DNA of 64,000 nt from CBDDCA01 sp965218205 (GTDB lineage: Bacteria; Spirochaetota; Spirochaetia; WTKD01; G963693115), in NCBI GenBank assembly GCA_965218205.1, contig OZ244590.1, forward strand, positions 930,001 through 994,000. Direction: 5' to 3'. The notes beneath the pieces were generated by a model. It saw only the letters and a list, made by a program, of their open reading frames with translations, made no database searches and was not told the origin of the DNA. This document shows, piece by piece, positions 17,477 to 26,358 of the stretch. The translations under genes and the position numbers were made by a program. Positions within the stretch are counted from its first letter, which is position 1, and each line of letters starts with the position of its first letter.

Positions 17477-18243
17477 TCAAATATTTTACTTAAGCAGTGC
17501 TTAAAATTGAGAATAAAAGGCTATTTTTTAAAAAATAGACGTTTTACTATTGCATTTTTTTTTTTTTCATTGTATAATATAGTCATATTTGTAAAAAATT
17601 CAAGTGTTAATCTTGAAAAAGGAGCGAAATATGAAAAAAAATCATACATGGTTCATTATTTATATTATTTTTAGTATTTTTGTTATTTTGATAAGTGCTT
17701 GTGAAGCTAATACTTCAACTAGCTCTGTAGCGGGGGATGATGTACTACCCTCTGCGGATGCCTTTGTAGAAGTAAAAAATATTATTAGTAATACTACCGA
17801 CAGAAGTATTATATTGAAATGGACAGCTCCGACGCTTAGCGCTAGCCATAAAAAGAAAGATGGCACATCACTCACAAAGGCAGATATATCCTACAAAGTA
17901 TATCGGGTAGAAAAGGGAGCAAAGAGCAGAATAATAGCGAATATTATGGCTTTAGATAAGTCACCCATACAAGTAAAAAAAGGAATAATAACCACGAATA
18001 TCAATAATCTTAAGCCTACTACCACTTATGAAGTAGTAGTACAAGCAGTCAATTCTACTGACCCTACAAAAGCCTCTACAGGAATAAAGATAGAAGTAAC
18101 GACCCTTGCAACTAATCACGCAACAGCACCAGCAGAAGCAAGTAATGTTACAGGAAATCCAACCGATATAAGTGCAAGTATATCATGGCAAGCTCCAACG
18201 CTTAACACTAGCCATAAAAAGAAAGACGGCACAGCACTCACGA
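17477..18243 (+). repeat. Long direct repeat A, copy 2 (5' flank and start of lipoprotein gene 2)
   Basis: Second copy of the element at 14,282-15,048. It carries the two palindromes (17,490-17,504 and 17,521-17,538), the promoter and leader hairpin, the signal peptide and the first FN3-like domain plus part of the second. After 18,243 the two genes diverge. Confidence 0.9.
17550..17578 (+). promoter_or_regulatory. Sigma-70-type promoter with T13 spacer tract, lipoprotein gene 2
   Basis: TTGCAT (17,550-17,555) and TATAAT (17,573-17,578) are 17 bases apart, with T13 at 17,555-17,567. Here the -10 is a perfect consensus, while copy 1 has TATGAT, so at equal tract length this copy should be the stronger promoter. 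Confidence 0.7.
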
Positions 18244-21200
18244 AGGCAGAGGTATCTTACAAAGTATACCGAGTAGCAAAGGGAAGCGATGCCCGAACAG
18301 TAGCAGAGATTAAAGAAGCAGATACGAACCCGCAGGAAGTAGCAAAAGGAACAACAAGTATAACTATAAATAGTCTTACTCCTACTGCTACCTATGAAGT
18401 AGTAGTACAAGCAGTCAATTCTACTGATACTACAAAAGTCTCTACAGGAATAAAGATAGAAGTAACGACCCTTGCAACTAATCAAGCAACCGCACCCGCA
18501 GACGCAAGCAATGTTAGAGGAAGCTCATCCGATGACAGTGTAGAGGTATCATGGCAAGCCCCAACGCTTGATACTAGCCACAAGAAAGCAAACGGAGAAA
18601 CACTCACAACAGCAGATGTATCGTACAAAGTGTATCGTGTTGCAAAGGGAGACAGCCCTCGCACAATAGCAGAGATTAAAACAGCAGACTCAAGCCCGCT
18701 AGAAGTAACAAAGAATACCACAAGCAAGACTATAACTAACCTTACAGGCAGTACTACATACGAGATAGTAATAGTAGCGGTAAATAGTACTGATACAACA
18801 AAAGTCTCTACAGGAGTGAGAGCAGAAGTGACTACCACGAACCCCGCAAATGCCCCTGCAGAAGTAAGCAGTGTTACCGCAGGCAGTACAACGGCTAGCA
18901 GTACAACACTATCGTGGACAGCCCCAACGCTTGATACTAGCCACAAGAAAGCAGATGGAGGAAGGCTTACCAGTGCAGATATATCGTACAAAGTGTATAG
19001 AGTAGCAAAAGGAGACAGCCCCCGAACAATAGCAGAAATTAAAACAGCAGACTCAAACCCGCTAGAAGTAGCAAAGAATACCACAAGAAAAACGATAATT
19101 AACCTTACAGGCAGTACAACATATGAGATAGTAATAGTAGCGGTAAATAGTACTGATACCACAAAAGTCTCTATAGGAGTGAAAAAAGAAGTAACTACTT
19201 CAAACCCAGCGAATGCCCCCACAGAAGTAAGCAATATTACCGCAAGCAATACAACGGCTAGCAGTACAACGCTATCGTGGACAGCCCCAGCCCTTACTAA
19301 TAATCACAAGAAAGCAAACGGAAAAAGACTCACAACGGCAGATGTGTCTTACAAAGTATACCGAGTAGCAAAGGGAAGCGATGAGCGAACAATAGCCCAG
19401 ATTAAAACAGCAGACCCGACTCCGCTAGCAGTAGCAAAGGGAACGACAAGAACAACTATAACAAAACTTAATTATAATACCGCCTATGAGATAGTAATAG
19501 TAGCGGTAAATAGTACTGATACAACAAAAGAGTCCACAGGAGTGAAAAAAGAAGTAACTACTAATTATATACCTAATATAGCCACCGCCCCAACAGACGT
19601 AAGCAATATTACCGCAGGAAGCACTACCGCCTCAAGTACAACACTATCGTGGACAGCCCCAACGCTTGATAATAGTCACAAGAAAGCAGATGGAGGAAGG
19701 CTTACCAGTGCAGATGTATCGTATAAAGTGTATCGGGTAGCAAAAGGAGACAGCCCTCGCACAATAGCCCAGATAAAATCAGCAGACACAAGCCCGTTAG
19801 AAGTAGCAAAGAATACCACAAGAAAAACGATAACTAACCTTACAGGCAGTACAACATACGAGATAGTAATAGTAGCGGTAAATTCCACCGATACCACAAA
19901 AGTCTCTACAGGCATACGAAAAGAAGTGACTACTGTAAACCCCGCAAATGCCCCCACAGAAGTAAGTACTATTGTAGCAGGTAGTACAACCGACTCAAGT
20001 ACAACGCTATCGTGGACAGCCCCCGCCCTTACTAATAATCACAAGAAGGCAAACGGGCAAAGACTTACAACGGCAGATGTATCTTACAAAGTATATCGAG
20101 TAGCAAAAGGAAGCGATGAGCGAACAGTAGCCCAGATTAAAACAGCAGACACGACACCGCTAGAAGTAGCAAAGAATACCACAAGAAAAACGATAACTAA
20201 CCTTACAGGCAGTACGACATACGAGATAGTAATAGTAGCGGTAAATAGTACTGATACCACAAAAGTCTCTACAGGAGTGAGAGCAGAAGTGACTACCACG
20301 AACCCCGCAAATGCCCCTGCAGAAGTAAGCAATATTGTAGCAGGCAGTACAACGGCTAGCAGTACAACACTATCGTGGACAGCCCCCGCCCTTACTACTA
20401 GCCACAAGAAAGCAGATGGGGGAAGACTTACCAGTGCAGATGTATCGTATAAAGTCTATAGGGTAGCAAAGGGAAGCGATGAGCGAACAATAGCCCAGAT
20501 AAAATCAGCGGACACGACTCCGTTAGAAGTAGCAAAGAATACCACAAGAAAAACGATAAGTAGTCTAACAGGCAGTACGACATACGAGATAGTAATAGTA
20601 GCGGTAAATAGTACTGATACCACAAAAGTCTCTACAGGAGTGAAAAAAGAAGTTACTACCACGAACCCTGCAAATGCTCCAACAGAAGTAAGCAATATCA
20701 CCGCAGGCAGTACAACGGCTAGCAGTACAACGCTATCGTGGACAGCCCCTGCCCTTACTACGAGCCACAAGAAAGCAGACGGAGGAAGACTCACAACGGC
20801 AGATGTATCTTACAAAGTGTATCGGGTAGCAAAAGGAGACAGCCCTCGCACAATAGCAGAGATTAAAACAGCAGACTCAAGCCCGTTAGAAGTAGCAAAG
20901 AATACAACAAGCAAGACTATAACAAACCTTACAGGAAGTACGACATATGAGATTGTAATAGTAGCGGTAAATTCCACCGATACCACAAAAGTCTCTACAG
21001 GAGTGAAAAAAGAAGTTACTACCACGAACCCCGCAAATGCCCCAACAGAAGTAAGCAATATCACCGCAGGAAGCACTACCGACTCAAGTACAACGCTATC
21101 GTGGACTGCCCCCGCCCTTACTAATAATCACAAGAAAGCAGACGGAGGAAGACTCACAACGGCAGATGTATCGTACAAAGTGTATTGGGTAGCAAAAGGA

Positions 21201-23525
21201 GACAGCCCCCGCACAATAGCAGAGATTAAAACAGCGGACACGACTCCGCTTGCAGTAGCAAAGAATACAACAAGCAAGACTATAAGTAACCTTACAGGAA
21301 GTACAACCTATGAAATAGTAGTACAAGCAGTCAATTCTACTGATGCTACAAAAGTCTCTACAGGCATACGAATAGAAGTAACTACTACAAACCACGCAAA
21401 TGCTCCCGCTGAAGTAAGCAATATTGTAGCAGGCAGTACAACGGCTAGCAGTACAACACTATCGTGGACAGCCCCAACGCTTGATACTAGCCACAAGAAA
21501 GCAGATGGAGGAAGGCTTACCAGTGCAGATGTATCGTACAAAGTGTATCGATTAGCAAAAGGAGACAGCCCCCGAACAATAGCACAGATAAAATCAGCAG
21601 ACACGACTCCGCTAGCAGTAGCAAAGAATACCACAAGAAAAACGATAAGTAATCTAACAGGCAGTACAACATATGAGATAGTAATAGTAGCGGTAAATAG
21701 TACTGATACGACCAAAGTATCTACAGGAATAAGAAAAGAGGTTACTACTTTATCGTCTGCAAATGCTCCCGCAGAGGCACGCAGTGTTACGGCAGGAAGC
21801 ACCACCGCTAGCAGTACAACAATTTCATGGACTGCTCCAAATCTTACAAGCAGTCACAAGCAAGCAAACGGACAAAATCTTACCAGTGCAGATGTATCGT
21901 ACAAAGTGTATCGAGTAGCAAAGGGAAGCGATGATCGAACAGTAGCACAAATAAAATCAGTAGATACAACCCCGCTTGCAGTAGCAAAAGGAACAACAAG
22001 CAAAAGTATAAGTAATCTTACTGGAAGTACTACCTATGAAATAGTAGTCCAATCAGTGAATGCAACGGACACTACAAAAGTATCTACAGGCATACGAATA
22101 GAAGTAACTACCTCAAACCCTGCAAATGCTCCCGCAAATCCCCGCAGTGTTACGGCAGGAAGCCCTACCGATGACAGTGTAAGGGTATCATGGCAAGCCC
22201 CTACACTTGATACTAGTTACAAGAAAGCAAACGGGCAAAGACTTACAACGGCAGATGTATCTTACAAAGTATATCGGGTAGCAAAAGGAGATAATGCCCG
22301 AAGTGTAGCACAGATAAAATCAGCAGACACGACACCGCTAGAAGTAGCAAAGAATACCACAAGAAAAACGATAAGTAATCTAACAGGCAGTACAACATAT
22401 GAGATTGTAATAGCAGCGGTAAATAGTACTGATACAACAAAAATATCTACAGGCATACGAATAGAAATAACTACCACGAACCCCGCAAATGCTCCCGCAG
22501 AAGTAAGCAATATTGTAAGTAGTACTATTGTAGAAAGAAATCCTTACAATATTGGCACAACACTTATATGGACAGCCCCAACGCTTGATACTAGCCACAA
22601 AAAAGCAAACGGACAAAATCTTACCAGTGCAGATGTATCGTACAAAGTGTATCGGGTAGCAAAAGGAGACCGCCCCCGAACAGTAGCACAGATAAAATTA
22701 GCAGACACAAGACCGCTATTAGTAGCAAAGAGTACAACCCGTGTAACTATGCATAATGTTATGTTATATGGAACATATGAGATTGTAGTGGTAGCGGTAA
22801 ATAGTACTGATACAAAAAAAGTCTCTACAGGAATAAGAAAAGAGCTTACTGTAGAGAGTAACGCCACAGCCCCGCCAGATGCCCGCAGAGTGATAAGTTT
22901 TACGGGACACCCATCAAATAAAGCGGTAACAATATCATGGATAACGTCAACTCCTACTAATAGCCATAAGATACCAGACGGCACGAAACTAGCGAAAACA
23001 GATATAGGTTACTATGTATATTATTTAGAAAAGAAAGGCAGCCCGAAAACAGTACAACAAATTAAAGAGGGAGATCCAACCCCTAAAATAGTATTCAATG
23101 CTACACAGGTAGTTATTTCTAATCTTAAGCCTTCTACCACCTATGAAGTAGTAGTACAGGCAGTCAATCAAACCGATACTACAAAAGTCTCTACAGGCAT
23201 ACGAATAGAAGCTACTACTTTAGTAACGCTTAATAATTTAGTGTTCAAAGTAAACGGAGAGGAAACTGTTTATCAATGGATAGATTACCCTGAAACTGCA
23301 AATATTATAGTAGAACAAACCCCGTTTACAAGAGGTACATATTCAATAAGCCCCAACCTCACGGCAGACACTGGACTCTCTTTTGATACAAAAACAGGCA
23401 GGATATACGGACAACCCACTAAAACGATTAAAGGCTTTCAGGCCCGAAAACAGTACACAGTAACCTTTACTGGAAACGATGGACGAACGGCACAGGGTAA
23501 AATACTCTTAAAAGTAAGAAGGTAA
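17631..23525 (+). CDS. Giant surface lipoprotein 2: fifteen FN3-like domains and an Ig-like end
   Basis: Starting at ATG 17,631 (after AAAGGAG), the product is about 1,964 residues with the same lipoprotein signal (lipobox LISAC) as gene 1. It then has fifteen FN3-like domains of about 121 residues. Each begins near NPANAPAEVSN and shows LSWTAP, a conserved HKKADG, SYKVYRVAKG and TTYEIVIVAVNSTD. The C-terminal 100 residues form an Ig-like domain (RGTYSISPNLTADTG) ending in KVRR. It lacks BspA repeats, unlike the other three members. Domains 4-11 are highly similar to each other at DNA level, suggesting recent internal expansion. A long, stalk-like surface protein is the likely form. Confidence 0.87.
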   Translation: MKKNHTWFIIYIIFSIFVILISACEANTSTSSVAGDDVLPSADAFVEVKNIISNTTDRSIILKWTAPTLSASHKKKDGTSLTKADISYKVYRVEKGAKSRIIANIMALDKSPIQVKKGIITTNINNLKPTTTYEVVVQAVNSTDPTKASTGIKIEVTTLATNHATAPAEASNVTGNPTDISASISWQAPTLNTSHKKKDGTALTKAEVSYKVYRVAKGSDARTVAEIKEADTNPQEVAKGTTSITINSLTPTATYEVVVQAVNSTDTTKVSTGIKIEVTTLATNQATAPADASNVRGSSSDDSVEVSWQAPTLDTSHKKANGETLTTADVSYKVYRVAKGDSPRTIAEIKTADSSPLEVTKNTTSKTITNLTGSTTYEIVIVAVNSTDTTKVSTGVRAEVTTTNPANAPAEVSSVTAGSTTASSTTLSWTAPTLDTSHKKADGGRLTSADISYKVYRVAKGDSPRTIAEIKTADSNPLEVAKNTTRKTIINLTGSTTYEIVIVAVNSTDTTKVSIGVKKEVTTSNPANAPTEVSNITASNTTASSTTLSWTAPALTNNHKKANGKRLTTADVSYKVYRVAKGSDERTIAQIKTADPTPLAVAKGTTRTTITKLNYNTAYEIVIVAVNSTDTTKESTGVKKEVTTNYIPNIATAPTDVSNITAGSTTASSTTLSWTAPTLDNSHKKADGGRLTSADVSYKVYRVAKGDSPRTIAQIKSADTSPLEVAKNTTRKTITNLTGSTTYEIVIVAVNSTDTTKVSTGIRKEVTTVNPANAPTEVSTIVAGSTTDSSTTLSWTAPALTNNHKKANGQRLTTADVSYKVYRVAKGSDERTVAQIKTADTTPLEVAKNTTRKTITNLTGSTTYEIVIVAVNSTDTTKVSTGVRAEVTTTNPANAPAEVSNIVAGSTTASSTTLSWTAPALTTSHKKADGGRLTSADVSYKVYRVAKGSDERTIAQIKSADTTPLEVAKNTTRKTISSLTGSTTYEIVIVAVNSTDTTKVSTGVKKEVTTTNPANAPTEVSNITAGSTTASSTTLSWTAPALTTSHKKADGGRLTTADVSYKVYRVAKGDSPRTIAEIKTADSSPLEVAKNTTSKTITNLTGSTTYEIVIVAVNSTDTTKVSTGVKKEVTTTNPANAPTEVSNITAGSTTDSSTTLSWTAPALTNNHKKADGGRLTTADVSYKVYWVAKGDSPRTIAEIKTADTTPLAVAKNTTSKTISNLTGSTTYEIVVQAVNSTDATKVSTGIRIEVTTTNHANAPAEVSNIVAGSTTASSTTLSWTAPTLDTSHKKADGGRLTSADVSYKVYRLAKGDSPRTIAQIKSADTTPLAVAKNTTRKTISNLTGSTTYEIVIVAVNSTDTTKVSTGIRKEVTTLSSANAPAEARSVTAGSTTASSTTISWTAPNLTSSHKQANGQNLTSADVSYKVYRVAKGSDDRTVAQIKSVDTTPLAVAKGTTSKSISNLTGSTTYEIVVQSVNATDTTKVSTGIRIEVTTSNPANAPANPRSVTAGSPTDDSVRVSWQAPTLDTSYKKANGQRLTTADVSYKVYRVAKGDNARSVAQIKSADTTPLEVAKNTTRKTISNLTGSTTYEIVIAAVNSTDTTKISTGIRIEITTTNPANAPAEVSNIVSSTIVERNPYNIGTTLIWTAPTLDTSHKKANGQNLTSADVSYKVYRVAKGDRPRTVAQIKLADTRPLLVAKSTTRVTMHNVMLYGTYEIVVVAVNSTDTKKVSTGIRKELTVESNATAPPDARRVISFTGHPSNKAVTISWITSTPTNSHKIPDGTKLAKTDIGYYVYYLEKKGSPKTVQQIKEGDPTPKIVFNATQVVISNLKPSTTYEVVVQAVNQTDTTKVSTGIRIEATTLVTLNNLVFKVNGEETVYQWIDYPETANIIVEQTPFTRGTYSISPNLTADTGLSFDTKTGRIYGQPTKTIKGFQARKQYTVTFTGNDGRTAQGKILLKVRR
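17751..23220 (+). repeat. Array of fifteen FN3-coding repeats, period about 363 bases
   Basis: In-frame repeats of about 121 codons. The most similar units lie between about 18,840 and 21,750, where stretches such as GATACCACAAAAGTCTCTAC recur almost unchanged. Same-orientation copies also occur in genes 1, 3 and 4, giving about 28 units in 15 kb. This is ample substrate for homologous recombination. Confidence 0.9.
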
Positions 23526-23555
23526 CATTACAATGTATTGTGTATAATATAACAT

Positions 23556-23636
23556 AGTGTAGGGATGGTAGAATTTTTATATTTATCTCCATGTGGATAC
23601 TGATATTAAGTATAGCTTTTTTATCATCCCTGCACT
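23556..23636. repeat. Inverted repeat after lipoprotein gene 2
   Basis: AGTGTAGGGATG (23,556-23,567) faces CATCCCTGCACT (23,625-23,636), with one G-U-type pair and a 57-base loop. The arms match the element after genes 1 and 4, but loop and flanks are different, so the arms appear to be the selected part. Confidence 0.6.
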
Positions 23637-23669
23637 ATAGAAAAGAATAATTTTTGAAGGGAGACAGTT

Positions 23670-26198
23670 ATGAAATTATTAAAAGTATCATATATAGTTT
23701 TTATCGTTCTTGTGTTTACATTATTCACTTGTGAAGACATCAAAGTAGGAAGTAGCAATGTTAGTAACCCCGCCACCGCACCGCCAGAGGCAAGCACTGT
23801 TACAGGAAGCCCCACCGATGAAAGTGTAAGGGTATCGTGGACAGCCCCAGCCCTTACTACTAGTCACAAGAAAGCAGACGGACAAGCACTCACAACGGCA
23901 GATATATCGTACAAAGTGTATCGTGTAGCAAAGGGAAGCAAAGCCCGATATATAGGAGAAATTAAAAAAGCAGACCCGAACCCGCTAGCAGTAGCAAAGG
24001 GAACAACAAGTATACGTATAACTAATCTTAAGCCTACTACTACCTATGAAGTAGTAGTACAAGCAATCAATGCCACCGACCCCACAAAAATCTCTATAGG
24101 AATAAGAGCAGAAGTAACTACCCTTGCTACTAATCACGCAAATGCCCCAACAGAAGTAAGCAATATCACCGCAGGCAGTACCACCGCTAGCAGTACAACG
24201 CTATCGTGGACAGCCCCAGCCCTTACTACTAATCACAAGAAAGCAGACGGACAAGCACTCACAACGGCAGATATATCGTACAAAGTGTATCGTGTAGCAA
24301 AAGGAGACAATGAGCGAAGTGTAGCAGAAATTAAAACAGCAGACACGACCCCGCTTGAAGTAACAAAGGGAACAACAAGCAAAACGATAAGTAGTCTAAC
24401 AGGCAGTACAACATATGAGATAGTAATAGTAGCAGTCAATTCTACCGATACGACAAAAGCCTCTACAGGCGTACGAATAGAAGTAACTACCCTTGCAAAT
24501 AATCAAGCAACAGCACCGCCAGACGCCCGTATTGTTACAGGAAGGCCAGCCGATGACAGTGCATTAATAAGATGGCTACCCCCAAAATTTACAAGCGATC
24601 ATAAGAAAGCAGATGGAACACAACTAACAAAGGCAGATATATCGTACAAAGTGTATCGTGTTGCAAAGGGAAGCGATGATCGAACAATAACACAGATTAA
24701 AACAGCGGATACGACCCCGCTTGAAGTAGCAAAAGGAACAACAAGAATAAATATAACTAATCTTAAGCCTACTACCACCTATGAAATAGTAGTACAAGCA
24801 GTCAATTCTACCGATACCACAAAAGTCTCTACAGGTGTACGAATAGAAGTAACTACCACGAACCCCGCCACCGCACCCGCAGAAGTAAGCACTGTTACAG
24901 GAAGCCCTACCGATGAGAGTGTAAGGGTATCGTGGATAGCCCCAGCCCTTACTACTAGTCACAGGAAAGCAAACGGACAAGCACTCACAACGGCAGATGT
25001 GTCCTATAAAATATATCGTGTTGCAAAGGGAAGCGATGAGCGAACAATAACACAGATTAAAACAGCAGACACGACACCGCTTGAAGTAGCAAAGGGAACA
25101 ACAAGCAAAACGATAAGTAGTCTAACAGGCAGTACAACATATGAGATAGTAATAGTAGCAGTCAATTCCACCGATACCACAAAAGTCTCTACAGGAGTAA
25201 GAGCAGAAGTGACTACCCTTGCCACTATTAGCATGAGAGCAAAGCAACAAGGAAGCAGTACTACAGTTACTACTTTGTCAGCAACAGCACAAGGAAAAGA
25301 CGGAACGACAGAAATTACTCCTATTGTTATTGAAGTAACGCCCAATAGTGTAGTAAGCGGGGGTACATTTTCAATAAGCCCGAACCTAACAGAAAATACA
25401 GGCATTTCTTTCAATACCAGAAACGGCACATTATCAGGGGTAACAAAATACGCCCAGAGTGAAACTACTTATACAATAACCTTTACAGCAACAGACGGCA
25501 GAACAGCACGGACTACTATTGATATTACTGTAGTGCATAAATATAGTCCGAAAAATAGAGCCGATTTAATTACATTGATACAGGATATAATGGACACCGA
25601 TGACAACGGGAAAATAGATGATATTGACCCCGACTTAAACATTATTGATACAAGTAATATTACAGATATGACCCAATTATTTAGCACGAGAACAAAATTA
25701 CATGTATTTAATGGGGATATATCAAAGTGGAATGTAAGTAATGTAACTACTATGTTTGCAATGTTTGCCAGTAATACCGCTTTTAATGGGGATATATCAG
25801 ACTGGAATGTAGGCAAAGTAACGGATATGGACGGAATGTTTAGCAGAGCCTCTGCATTTAATGGGGATATATCAAACTGGAATGTAAGCAAAGTAATAGT
25901 TATGGACAGGATGTTTTTGAATGCAACCGCATTTAATAGGGATATATCAGACTGGAATGTAAGCAAAGTAACGGATATGAGTTGGATGTTTAATAACGCC
26001 TCTGCATTTAATAAGGATATATCAGACTGGAATGTAGAAAGTGTGACCAATATGTTTGCCATGTTTAATAATGCAACTGCATTTAATAAAGATTTAGAAG
26101 CATGGGGGGAACATATAGGGAAAAATGTAGTTATGTCCTTCATGTTTGATGATAGTGCAGTAACTACACCGCCTACATGGTACAGAAGTACAGAGTAA
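23670..26198 (+). CDS. Surface lipoprotein 3: FN3-like x4, Ig-like, BspA/DUF285 repeats x5
   Basis: An 842-residue lipoprotein whose signal peptide (lipobox LFTC) differs from that of the other three. Four FN3-like domains follow, then the Ig-like domain shared with genes 1 and 4, a loop DTDDNGKIDD of calcium-binding type, five 25-residue BspA units (25,710-26,084) and the cap FMFDDSAVTTPPTW. ATG 23,670 follows AAGGGAGA. It lacks the T-tract promoter and leader seen upstream of its relatives, so it is either co-transcribed with gene 2 or uses an unrecognised promoter. This makes it a mosaic: family body on a different front end. Confidence 0.86.
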   Translation: MKLLKVSYIVFIVLVFTLFTCEDIKVGSSNVSNPATAPPEASTVTGSPTDESVRVSWTAPALTTSHKKADGQALTTADISYKVYRVAKGSKARYIGEIKKADPNPLAVAKGTTSIRITNLKPTTTYEVVVQAINATDPTKISIGIRAEVTTLATNHANAPTEVSNITAGSTTASSTTLSWTAPALTTNHKKADGQALTTADISYKVYRVAKGDNERSVAEIKTADTTPLEVTKGTTSKTISSLTGSTTYEIVIVAVNSTDTTKASTGVRIEVTTLANNQATAPPDARIVTGRPADDSALIRWLPPKFTSDHKKADGTQLTKADISYKVYRVAKGSDDRTITQIKTADTTPLEVAKGTTRINITNLKPTTTYEIVVQAVNSTDTTKVSTGVRIEVTTTNPATAPAEVSTVTGSPTDESVRVSWIAPALTTSHRKANGQALTTADVSYKIYRVAKGSDERTITQIKTADTTPLEVAKGTTSKTISSLTGSTTYEIVIVAVNSTDTTKVSTGVRAEVTTLATISMRAKQQGSSTTVTTLSATAQGKDGTTEITPIVIEVTPNSVVSGGTFSISPNLTENTGISFNTRNGTLSGVTKYAQSETTYTITFTATDGRTARTTIDITVVHKYSPKNRADLITLIQDIMDTDDNGKIDDIDPDLNIIDTSNITDMTQLFSTRTKLHVFNGDISKWNVSNVTTMFAMFASNTAFNGDISDWNVGKVTDMDGMFSRASAFNGDISNWNVSKVIVMDRMFLNATAFNRDISDWNVSKVTDMSWMFNNASAFNKDISDWNVESVTNMFAMFNNATAFNKDLEAWGEHIGKNVVMSFMFDDSAVTTPPTWYRSTE
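25710..26084 (+). repeat. Five 75-base BspA/DUF285 units
   Basis: Five in-frame units of exactly 75 bases (first NGDISKWNV, last ending NNATAF), followed by a degenerate end unit NKDLEAWGEHIG shared with gene 4. Confidence 0.93.
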
Positions 26199-26212
26199 AG
26201 AATAGTAACATT

Positions 26213-26240
26213 GTGTAGGGATGAGAAATATAAAATCTTT
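26213..26240. repeat. Truncated 3' flank joined to truncated 5' flank
   Basis: The left arm GTGTAGGGATGA and the following GAAATATAAAATCTTT match repeat B (29,769-29,796) exactly. At 26,240/26,241 the sequence switches to AGCAGTGCTTAAAATTGAG of repeat A. The right arm and the rest of both flanks are missing. This is a deletion or recombination joint. Confidence 0.85.
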
Positions 26241-26300
26241 AGCAGTGCTTAAAATTGAGAATAAAGGCTATTTTTTAAAAAAATAAGTTTTTTTTTATTG

Positions 26301-26306
26301 TATAAT
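26301..26306 (+). promoter_or_regulatory. TATAAT box of lipoprotein gene 4, -35 element lost
   Basis: The TATAAT and downstream leader match copies 1 and 2, but about 18 bases carrying the TTGCAT element are absent and the T tract is only nine long (26,288-26,296). At 17 bases upstream there is only a run of A. This promoter is expected to be weak or off, unless another -35 works. Confidence 0.55.
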
Positions 26307-26358
26307 ATAGCTATATTTATGAAAAATTCAAGTGTTAATCTTGAAAAAGGAGCGATAT

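Noticed and set aside
18482..22984. Long open frames on the minus strand across the FN3 array (for example 18,482-19,249 and 21,308-21,805)
   Set aside because: They repeat with the same period as the plus-strand FN3 repeats, have no ribosome sites, and arise because the repetitive plus-strand codons avoid stops in that frame.
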